Source of the DNA: Actinomycetota bacterium
GTDB lineage: Bacteria > Actinomycetota > Acidimicrobiia > Acidimicrobiales > AC-14
Direction of reading: 5' to 3'
DNA: 61,766 nt
Assembly (NCBI GenBank): GCA_040754375.1
Contig: JBFMCT010000017.1
Span: 1 to 61,766, forward strand
The notes beneath the pieces are model-generated. The model saw nothing but the letters and a program-made list of their open reading frames with translations, ran no database searches and was not told the DNA's origin. The position numbers were made by a program, and so were the translations under genes. Each line of letters begins with the position of its first letter. Position 1 is the first letter of the stretch. Of the stretch, positions 30,184 through 37,205 are shown in pieces.

Positions 30184-31158
30184 ATGGCTGACCAGGAGAT
30201 CATGGACCCCAACGTCCGCTACCTAGCCGAGGAGATCGCCGAGAACCACGCCGACGGGCTGCTGAGCAGGCGGGAGGCGATGCGCCGGCTCGGGTACCTG
30301 GGGGTCACGGTCATGGGGGCGTCGGCCCTGCTGGCGGCCTGTGGCGGCGGCGGCGGCGAGGGCGCGGCCGACGACCCCACGGCCCCCGCCACCGAGACCA
30401 CTTCGGCTGACAGCCCGACCCCGGGTGGTGGCCAGACCGCGCCGGCGGCCCCCCCGACCACGGGCGCCCCCTTGCCCGTCGAGGACATCACCTACCCGGG
30501 GCGGGGGACCACGCTCCTGGGGGTGTTCGCGGCGGCTGCCTCGCCCAAGGGGGCCGTCCTGGTGATCCACGAGAACCAGGGCGTCACGCCGTTCGTGCGC
30601 TCCATGGTGGGCCGCCTGGCCGGCAGTGGCTACAGCGCACTGGCCGTCGACCTGCTGTCGGCCCAGGGGGGCACGGCGACGTTCACCGATCCCGCCACCA
30701 TCGGGCCGGCGCTCACGGCCAATGCCACCGACCGCTCGGTCGACGACATGAAGTCGAGCCTCACCGAGCTGGCCCGGCGCACGCCGGGCGCCAAGCTGGC
30801 GGCCATCGGGTTCTGCTTCGGCGGCGGCATGGTGTGGGAGCTGCTCAAGGCGGGCGGGTCACCGGAGCTGGCCGCCGCCATCCCGTTCTACGGCCAGGCC
30901 AACAACCCCGACTTCGCCCGCACCGACGCCGCCGTCCTGGCCGTCTACGCCGAGAACGACGCCCGCGTCAACGCCAACCAGCCCGTGGTCAAAGCTGCCC
31001 TGGAGTCGGCCTCGGTCACCCACGAGGTCCGGACCTTCCCGGGCGTCAACCACGCCTTCGTGCGGTCGATCGACGACCCCACCGCCGGCCCGGCCCACAC
31101 CCAGGCCCAGGCCGCCTTCGGCGCAATGCTCGCCTGGTTCGACCGCCACCTCCGCTAA
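30184..31158 (+). CDS. Exported dienelactone-hydrolase-family protein
   Basis: 324 residues from ATG 30184. The N-terminus has SRREAMRRLGYLGVTVMG and LLAACGGG, a twin-Arg-like lipoprotein signal (SRRE, lipobox LAAC). After a Thr/Pro linker comes an alpha/beta hydrolase domain with AAIGFCFGGGMVWELL (Cys nucleophile), AVYAENDARVNANQ (Asp) and GVNHAFVRS (His), the dienelactone hydrolase triad. It probably hydrolyses an ester or lactone outside the cell, with unknown substrate. Its 3' end faces the TetR gene. Confidence 0.85.
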   Translation: MADQEIMDPNVRYLAEEIAENHADGLLSRREAMRRLGYLGVTVMGASALLAACGGGGGEGAADDPTAPATETTSADSPTPGGGQTAPAAPPTTGAPLPVEDITYPGRGTTLLGVFAAAASPKGAVLVIHENQGVTPFVRSMVGRLAGSGYSALAVDLLSAQGGTATFTDPATIGPALTANATDRSVDDMKSSLTELARRTPGAKLAAIGFCFGGGMVWELLKAGGSPELAAAIPFYGQANNPDFARTDAAVLAVYAENDARVNANQPVVKAALESASVTHEVRTFPGVNHAFVRSIDDPTAGPAHTQAQAAFGAMLAWFDRHLR

Positions 31159-31175
31159 GGCCAGGCCGGCTGGCC
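31159..31175. terminator. Short hairpin between convergent genes
   Basis: GGCCAG / CTGGCC with loop GCCGG starts directly after the hydrolase stop and may terminate both converging transcripts. No T tract. Confidence 0.4.
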
Positions 31176-31186
31176 GGTGGTCCCCG

Positions 31187-31780
31187 TCAGGCGGGAGGCG
31201 GGGGGGCCAGGCCTCGCAGCAGCGCCTGGCAGAGGCGGCGACGATGGGCATCCACGTCGGCCACGAAGCCGAGCGAGCGCATGGTCAGCGAGACGAGCCC
31301 GTGCAGAGAGGCCCACAGCTGCTGGGCGACGTCGACGGGATCGCCGTCGGCCACGGCCCCGGCGGCCATGGCCCGGCGGACGTGGGCGACCAGTTCACCG
31401 AAACAGTCCGAGGCGTGGCCCCAGGCCGCGGGCGAAGGCTCGTAGCCGTCCACCGACCGGTCGAACATCACCGAGTAGGTGGCGGGCCGGGCCATGGCGA
31501 AGGCCCAGTAGGCCTCGCCGCAGGCTGCCAGTGCAGCCCCGGCGTCGGTGTCGTCGACCCCTCGGAGCGCCCGGGCCAGGTCGTCGAAGCCCCGCACGTA
31601 GAGCCGGTCGACTATGCCGTTCTTGCCGTCGAACCGGTTGTAGACGGACATGGGGGCCACCCCCGCTTCGGCGGCGATGCGGCGCACCGACAGTGCCCCC
31701 GGGCCGAAGGCGGCCAGGATCCTCTCGGCCGCGTCGACCAGGGCCGCCTCCACCTCGACGCTCGGTGTGCGTGAGCCCAT
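31187..31780 (-). CDS. TetR-family repressor
   Basis: 197 residues from ATG 31780; six further codons upstream are open but the shorter form is preferred. The N-terminal helix-turn-helix is LSVRRIAAEAGVAPMSVYNR. The C-terminal domain is of the TetR_C_33/WHG type (AFAMARPATYSVMFDRSV). It is divergent from the MFS exporter gene, with a palindrome in between, so it most likely represses that gene and itself, with an exported drug as inducer. Confidence 0.9.
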   Translation of the reverse strand: MGSRTPSVEVEAALVDAAERILAAFGPGALSVRRIAAEAGVAPMSVYNRFDGKNGIVDRLYVRGFDDLARALRGVDDTDAGAALAACGEAYWAFAMARPATYSVMFDRSVDGYEPSPAAWGHASDCFGELVAHVRRAMAAGAVADGDPVDVAQQLWASLHGLVSLTMRSLGFVADVDAHRRRLCQALLRGLAPPPPA

Positions 31781-31782
31781 GC

Positions 31783-31828
31783 TTGACGATTCTAGCACAC
31801 CGACCTACACTCGTAGAACGGCGTGCTA
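31783..31828 (+). promoter_or_regulatory. Promoter of the MFS gene overlapping a 36-bp palindromic operator
   Basis: TTGACG (31783-31788) and TACACT (31806-31811) are 17 nt apart. A dyad centred at 31810/31811 spans 31793-31828: outer arms TAGCACACCG / CGGCGTGCTA, inner arms CTAC / GTAG, 13 of 18 positions symmetrical. A bound TetR dimer would cover the -10 box. Confidence 0.75.
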
Positions 31829-31855
31829 CACGGTTCGAGAGGGGAGAAGCCCGAG

Positions 31856-33457
31856 GTGAACGAACAGACCATCCACCGCAAGCGGTGGGCCATCCTCGGG
31901 GTGCTCAACCTCAGCGTGTTCCTGGTCGTCGTCGACAATACGATCGTCAACGTCGCCCTGCCGACGCTGTCGCGCGAGCTCGACGCCACCACCAGCGACC
32001 TGCAGTGGATCGTCGACGCCTACAGCCTGGCCTTCGCCGGCCTGCTGCTGGCCTTCGGCAGCCTCGGAGACCGGTTCGGCCGCAAGGGGGCGCTGCAGCT
32101 CGGGCTCGTGCTGTTCGTGATCTTCTCGATGGCCGCCGCCTTCTCCACCTCGACGGCCCAGCTCATCGCCGCCCGGGCGGCCATGGGCGTAGGGGCGGCC
32201 TTCGTGTTCCCGGCCACGCTGGCCATCCTCACCAACGTGTTCCGCGACCCCTCCGAGCGGGCCAAGGCCATCGGCATCTGGGCGGGCACGGCTGGCCTGG
32301 CCGTGGCCCTCGGGCCCATCTCAGGCGGCTGGTTGCTGGAGCACTACTGGTGGGGCTCGGTGTTCTTCGTCAACCTGCCGATCGTGGCCTTCGCCCTGGT
32401 CAGCGGCGGCCGCCTGCTGCCCAAGTCGAAGGACCCCAACGCCGGGCGCCTCGACCCCGTCGGTCTGGCCACCTCGGTGGCGGCCATCACCGTGCTGGTG
32501 TTCACGGTCATCGAGGCCCCCCACTACGGCTGGGGCTCCCCGGCCACTGTTGGGGGGTTCGTGGCCGCGGCCGTCCTGCTGGTGGGCTTCGTGCTCTACG
32601 AGCGGCGGCGCACCGACCCCATGCTCGACGTGGCGGTGTTCCGCAACCGGCGGTTCAGCGCGGCCAGCGTCTCGATCGCCGTCGCCTTCTTCGCCCTGTT
32701 CGGCTTCGTGTTCCTCATCACCCAGTACTTCCAGCTCGTGCGGGGTTACTCGACGCTGACGGCCGGCATCCACACGCTGCCCTTCGCTTTCGGGGCCGGC
32801 ATCTCCTCGCCCCTGGGGGCGCAACTGGCACTGCGGCTGGGCACCAAGGCGGTCGTGGCCACCGGCCTGGCGCTCATGGCTGTCGGCTTCGTGTGGGCCA
32901 CGACGGTAGTGGCCGACACCGCCTACTGGGGGCCGGTGGTCGGCTCCATGCTGTTCATCGCCTTCGGGCTGGGCATGACCACGGCCCCGGCCACCGAGGC
33001 CATCATGGGCTCGCTCCCCAGGGCCAAGGCGGGTGTGGGGTCGGCCATGAACGACACCACTCGCGAGCTGGGCGGCACCTTGGGCGTGGCCGTGCTCGGT
33101 TCGGTGTTCAGCTCGGTGTACGGGCCCAAGGTCGTCGAGCTGCTCCAGGGCGCCCCGCTGCCGGCCGCGGCCGTGGCCGCGGCACGCGACTCGGTGGCCG
33201 CTGCCCTGGCGGTGGCCGCCCAGGCCCCGGCGGCCGCCCAGGCGGCGATCGTCGAGGCGTCGCGCACCGCCTTCCTCCACGGCATGCACACGGCCTCTTG
33301 GGTGGCGGCCGGGGCCGCCGTGGTGGGCGCCGTGCTGGCGGCCGCCTTCCTTCCTGCCCGCCACGTGCCCGCCGTCGACGACCAAGTCGCCGGTGACGTC
33401 GCCGGTGAGGTCGCGGGGGACGTCGCCGAGTTGGCCGCCCCGGCCGCGGACAGATAG
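31856..33457 (+). CDS. MFS drug exporter, DHA2 (14-TMS) family
   Basis: 533 residues from GTG 31856, with a GAGAGGGGAGAAG ribosome site upstream. About 14 membrane segments; family signatures are LVVVDNTIVNVALPTLSREL (motif D1), GSLGDRFGRKGALQLGL (motif A) and GPISGGWLLEHYWWGSVFFV (motif C of antiporters). It should pump drugs or other amphiphiles out using the proton gradient. The C-terminus has three 12-bp repeats (33386-33421) coding for VAGDVAGEVAGD. The TetR repressor next to it probably controls it. Confidence 0.92.
   Translation: MNEQTIHRKRWAILGVLNLSVFLVVVDNTIVNVALPTLSRELDATTSDLQWIVDAYSLAFAGLLLAFGSLGDRFGRKGALQLGLVLFVIFSMAAAFSTSTAQLIAARAAMGVGAAFVFPATLAILTNVFRDPSERAKAIGIWAGTAGLAVALGPISGGWLLEHYWWGSVFFVNLPIVAFALVSGGRLLPKSKDPNAGRLDPVGLATSVAAITVLVFTVIEAPHYGWGSPATVGGFVAAAVLLVGFVLYERRRTDPMLDVAVFRNRRFSAASVSIAVAFFALFGFVFLITQYFQLVRGYSTLTAGIHTLPFAFGAGISSPLGAQLALRLGTKAVVATGLALMAVGFVWATTVVADTAYWGPVVGSMLFIAFGLGMTTAPATEAIMGSLPRAKAGVGSAMNDTTRELGGTLGVAVLGSVFSSVYGPKVVELLQGAPLPAAAVAAARDSVAAALAVAAQAPAAAQAAIVEASRTAFLHGMHTASWVAAGAAVVGAVLAAAFLPARHVPAVDDQVAGDVAGEVAGDVAELAAPAADR
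33386..33421 (+). repeat. Three 12-bp tandem repeats at the end of the MFS gene
   Basis: GTCGCCGGTGAC, GTCGCCGGTGAG and GTCGCGGGGGAC in frame, followed by a partial fourth unit. Confidence 0.85.
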
Positions 33458-33470
33458 GCGAACTACATTG

Positions 33471-33499
33471 TTGTAATCGTCATACCCCCTTGGGATAGT
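33471..33499 (+). promoter_or_regulatory. Promoter of the nurA-herA-mre11-rad50 operon, probably leaderless
   Basis: TTGTAA (33471-33476) and GATAGT (33494-33499) are 17 nt apart. The nurA ATG begins 7 nt after the -10 box, so transcription would start at or next to the start codon. TACATTGTTGTA at 33464-33475, an inverted repeat, overlaps the -35 and may be an operator. Confidence 0.6.
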
Positions 33500-33505
33500 G
33501 GAGCT

Positions 33506-34483
33506 ATGGCCTCGCCGTCCCTGCTCGCCGCCGCCGAACGGCTGGCCGTCCTCCTGAGCGCCGGCCCCGTGGCGCCCCTGGCCGACCCCGAGGGCAGCGA
33601 CCTGGAGCTGGCCGCCGAGGTCGAGCTGCGGCCGCTGGCCCGCCGGGCCGCGCCGCCCGAGGTGTGGGCGGTCGACGGGGGCCAGGCCGTGGTGGCCGAC
33701 GCCCGCTGCGTTCAGGTGGCCGTGACCCGGGCCGCTCGGGTGCGGTTCGTGGGCGGGGAGGCCGTCACCGAGGAGGAGGGCGACCTGCGGGCCTGGCTGC
33801 TGGGCAGCGGCGAGGAGCGGGTGGCCGCCCTGTCGCTGGGCCTCGGAGTGTCACCCGACGCGGCCGTCGACCTCAACCTGCTGCGCGACTGCGAGGAGTG
33901 GAAAGCCGTCGGGCGGTCGGTGGCCGAGGCCACGCCGGGGGCCATGGTCCTCGTCGACGGCGACCTGCGGCCCGACCTGCGGGTGCCGGTCGCCGAGGTG
34001 GCGGCCATAGTGGCCGAGGCCGAGTCGCGGGGGGTGACGGTGGCGGCTGTGACCAAGCACTCCTCGCTCTCGAGAGGAGGGGCCCCACTGCTCGGCCAGC
34101 TGGAGCTGGAGGCGGCCGCCACCTTGGGCGAGCGGGCCATGTGGTGGGCGCCCGTGGGCCGCACCCGGGCCTCGCTGGGCCTCGACGTCATGGTGCTGGC
34201 CGCCCGCCTCGACCCCGACGCCCGCTTCGCCTTCCGGGTCGACCTGCCGGCCGCGGCCGACCCCGAGCCCGTCCTGGGGGCCCTGTCGGCACTGTGCGAC
34301 GACGCCGCCTTCCCTGGTTACCCCTACCCGCTGTCGGTGGCCGACCGCCTGGCTGCCTGCCCCTCGTGGGCCCGCCACGACGTGCGCCTCGACCTCGACG
34401 ACCACCTCGACCTGGCCGGGGTGCCCATCGAGGTGCGCGAGCGGGCCTTCGCCGACCGCCACGCCCTCATGGAGCGGGCATGA
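33506..34483 (+). CDS. nurA: NurA-family nuclease
   Basis: 325 residues from ATG 33506. NurA-domain features are VWAVDGGQAVVADARCVQVA (first acidic motif), AMVLVDGDLRPDL, VAAVTKHSSLSRGG and FPGYPYPLSVADRLA. NurA is a 5'-3' nuclease that works inside or against the HerA hexamer to resect DNA ends. It is the first gene of a four-gene operon and overlaps herA by 4 nt (ATGA). Length is in the family range. Confidence 0.88.
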   Translation: MASPSLLAAAERLAVLLSAGPVAPLADPEGSDLELAAEVELRPLARRAAPPEVWAVDGGQAVVADARCVQVAVTRAARVRFVGGEAVTEEEGDLRAWLLGSGEERVAALSLGLGVSPDAAVDLNLLRDCEEWKAVGRSVAEATPGAMVLVDGDLRPDLRVPVAEVAAIVAEAESRGVTVAAVTKHSSLSRGGAPLLGQLELEAAATLGERAMWWAPVGRTRASLGLDVMVLAARLDPDARFAFRVDLPAAADPEPVLGALSALCDDAAFPGYPYPLSVADRLAACPSWARHDVRLDLDDHLDLAGVPIEVRERAFADRHALMERA

Positions 34484-36075
34484 GCGCCGGGAGCGGGACA
34501 GGGGCGGCGGCCAGCCGGGGCCGGCTGTTCGGCAAGAACGTGCTCGAGGCCGTCTTCCGGGCCGGGCCCGACGAAGACCTGTTCCTGGGCGAGCTACTGG
34601 TGGGCGTCGACGACGCCACCGGCCGGCGCTACCTGTTCAGGGTGGTCGACGTCACCTACGGCAGCGAGCACCGCGAGCCGGGCTGGGCCGAGCGGGTGGC
34701 GGGCACGCTGCTGTCCGACGACTCCCGGGGCGAGCTCGGGGCCCACCGGCTCCACGAGCAGTCCAAGCGCACCTACCGGGTGGCCACCTGCCGCTGCCTG
34801 GGCTACCTGGCGCCGGGGGGAGACGAGTTCCGCAAGCCCAAGAGCCTTCCCACCCAGTTCTCCCGGGTGGTGTCGCCCGAGCCCGCCGACTTCGACTTCC
34901 TGCGCACGCGGATGGGCGACCTTCCCCTCGGCCTGCTGCGTAGCGGCGAGACCACCGTCGAGTTCGAGGTGGGCATCCCCGGGCGCTCGCTGGCCACCCA
35001 CGTGGGGGTGTTCGCCACCACCGGCATGGGCAAGTCCAACCTCGTCAAGGTGCTGGCCGCGGGTGTGCTGCGGGCCCAGGGGCGCTACGGCCTGCTGGTG
35101 ATCGACCCCCACGGCGAGTACCGGGGGGAGCTGGGCCGCCACCCGTGGGCCGGCGAGCGCCTACGCACCTACGCGGCCCGCTCGCTCCCCAACACCTCGG
35201 CCCTGCGGGTGGGCCTGGGCGAGCTGACCGTCGACGACCTGCGCACGGCCTACGAGTGGTCACGCCCCCAGGAGGAGGCCCTGTTCGAGCTGGAGCGCCA
35301 CTACGGCCGGGAGACGACCGGGCTGGGGTGGCTGCTGGAGTTCTCCCATGTCGAGGACCTGCCCGGGTTCCGGGAGGCCGAGCTGCACGGGCGGGTGGCC
35401 CTCAACACCCTCCAGGTGGTCCACCGCCGGGCGTGCCGCATCGTGGGGCTGCCGTGCGTGGCCGCCGACGCCTCGGTGTCGGTGGGGGCGGCCGTGCTGC
35501 GCGACCTGCGCGAGGGCAAGGTCGTGCTGCTCGACGTGAGCGGCCTGGGCTCGACCGAGGAGGTGCTGGTCGCCTCCTTCCTCACCCGGCGGGTGCTCGA
35601 CGAGTGGGCCGGGGCCTATCTCGACGACCCCGAGGCCCACGAGCGGCTCCCGGTGGTGGCCGTGGTCCTGGAGGAGGCCCAGCGGGTGCTGGCCGGCAAC
35701 CAGGACCGCGAGTCCAACGTGTTCCCCCGGGTAGCTCGCGAGGGCCGCAAGTTCAAGGTCGGCCTGTGCGCGGTGACCCAGCAACCGAAGCTGCTCGACG
35801 GCGAGCTGCTCAGCCAGTTCAATACGTTCTTCGTGCTGGGCCTGGCCGACGAGAAGGACCGCAACATCCTGCGCTCTTCGTCCAAGCAGGACATCTCCGC
35901 CCTCGGCCCCGAGATCCAGACGCTCATGCCCGGCGAGTGCCTGATCGCCAACCTCGACGCCCCTTTCGCCCTGCCCGCCAAGGTCCACCTCTACGCCGAC
36001 GTGGTGCGCGCCTGCCCGCCCCCGCCCGCCCCCCGCCCGGTGGCCCCGCCCAACGTGGCCGCCTTCGTGGACTGA
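34480..36075 (+). CDS. herA: HerA-family bipolar DNA translocase
   Basis: 531 residues from ATG 34480. The N-terminal HAS-barrel-like domain covers roughly residues 1-150. The FtsK/HerA ATPase core has Walker A ATTGMGKSNLVKVL, YGLLVIDPHGEYRGELG, Walker B VVAVVLEEAQRVLAGNQ, and AREGRKFKVGLCAVTQQPK. The C-terminus (IANLDAPFALPAKVHL) fits the family. HerA forms a hexamer that drives DNA while NurA cuts. Position between nurA and mre11 is the archaeal order. Confidence 0.93.
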   Translation: MSAGSGTGAAASRGRLFGKNVLEAVFRAGPDEDLFLGELLVGVDDATGRRYLFRVVDVTYGSEHREPGWAERVAGTLLSDDSRGELGAHRLHEQSKRTYRVATCRCLGYLAPGGDEFRKPKSLPTQFSRVVSPEPADFDFLRTRMGDLPLGLLRSGETTVEFEVGIPGRSLATHVGVFATTGMGKSNLVKVLAAGVLRAQGRYGLLVIDPHGEYRGELGRHPWAGERLRTYAARSLPNTSALRVGLGELTVDDLRTAYEWSRPQEEALFELERHYGRETTGLGWLLEFSHVEDLPGFREAELHGRVALNTLQVVHRRACRIVGLPCVAADASVSVGAAVLRDLREGKVVLLDVSGLGSTEEVLVASFLTRRVLDEWAGAYLDDPEAHERLPVVAVVLEEAQRVLAGNQDRESNVFPRVAREGRKFKVGLCAVTQQPKLLDGELLSQFNTFFVLGLADEKDRNILRSSSKQDISALGPEIQTLMPGECLIANLDAPFALPAKVHLYADVVRACPPPPAPRPVAPPNVAAFVD

Positions 36076-36085
36076 TGGGGCCGTC

Positions 36086-37204
36086 GTGAGGGTCGTGGCC
36101 ATCGGCGACGCCCACCTGGGGCGGGGTTACTACTCGTTCACCACGCCCGAGGGGGTCAACCAGCGCGAGCGTGACTTCGAGGTCTCGTTCGAGGCGGCCG
36201 TCGAGCTGGCGCTGGCCCAGTCGCCCGACCTGGTGGTGTGGCTGGGCGACGTCTTCGACCACCCCCGGCCCACCTACCGGTCGTTCCGGGTGGCCCAGCG
36301 GGCGCTGGCCCGGGTGCGCGACCACGGGGTGGCCACCGTGGTGATCAGCGGCAACCACGACACACCCCGCCTGCCGGGCACGGGCAGCCCCTACTCGGCC
36401 CTGGCCGACACGTTCCGCGACGTGCACTTCGCGCACCGCATGGCCTACGAGCACTTCGAGCTGCCCGGCCTGGTCGTGCACGCCGTGCCTCAGATGCTCA
36501 CGGTGGCCGACACCCTGGCCGCCCTCGACGAGGCCGACCGGGGGCGCAGCCTCGACCGGGTCAACCTGCTGCTCACCCATCCCCGGGTCACCCAGGTCGA
36601 GCCCAGCCACGCCGACATCAACGAGATCGAGGTCGACGCCGGGGCGCTGCGCTCCGACTTCGTGCTGCTGGGCCACTACCACTTCCACACCAAGGTGGGC
36701 GACGGCATCTGGTACGCGGGGGCCACCGACACGTTCTCGTTCGCCGACAACCCCGACAAGGCCAAGGGCATCCTGGTCCTCGACACCGACACGGGCGAGA
36801 GCCGCCACGTCGCCCTGTCGGGCCAGCGCCCTCTGGTCACCCTCGAGGCCGTGCACGCCCTCGGCCTGTCGCCCGCCGAGGTCGAGGCCCAGGTGCTGGA
36901 GCGGGCCGCCACCGTGCCCGAGGGGGCCGTAGCCCGCCTCTACCTGGAGGGTGTCGACCCCGAGGCCTACCGCCTGCTCGACCGCCACGCGGTGGCCGAG
37001 GCCGGGGCCCGGGCGCTGGTGCTCAAGCTCGAGCCCGACTTCGCCCACGCTGCCTCCAACGTCGAGCTGGCCGAGCTCGACACCGTGCCCACCCGGTGGG
37101 ACCGCTACGTGGAGGGCCAGGACATCGCCGGCTATGACAAGGAGTGGATCCGCCAGCGCGGGCGTGACGAGCTGGCCCGGGCGGTAGAAGAGGCGGCCGG
37201 CTGA
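36086..37204 (+). CDS. sbcD: Mre11/SbcD-type DNA repair exonuclease
   Basis: 372 residues from GTG 36086. Metallophosphoesterase motifs in order: IGDAHLGRGYYS, VVWLGDVFDHPRP, VISGNHDTPR, LLLTHPRV and LLGHYHFHTKV; all metal-binding Asp, Asn and His residues are present. Mre11 with Rad50 trims and opens blocked DNA ends. It starts 10 nt after herA and ends 1 nt before the rad50 gene. The length and the capping-domain region are closer to archaeal Mre11/SbcD than to short phosphatases. Confidence 0.9.
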   Translation: MRVVAIGDAHLGRGYYSFTTPEGVNQRERDFEVSFEAAVELALAQSPDLVVWLGDVFDHPRPTYRSFRVAQRALARVRDHGVATVVISGNHDTPRLPGTGSPYSALADTFRDVHFAHRMAYEHFELPGLVVHAVPQMLTVADTLAALDEADRGRSLDRVNLLLTHPRVTQVEPSHADINEIEVDAGALRSDFVLLGHYHFHTKVGDGIWYAGATDTFSFADNPDKAKGILVLDTDTGESRHVALSGQRPLVTLEAVHALGLSPAEVEAQVLERAATVPEGAVARLYLEGVDPEAYRLLDRHAVAEAGARALVLKLEPDFAHAASNVELAELDTVPTRWDRYVEGQDIAGYDKEWIRQRGRDELARAVEEAAG

Positions 37205-37205
37205 C

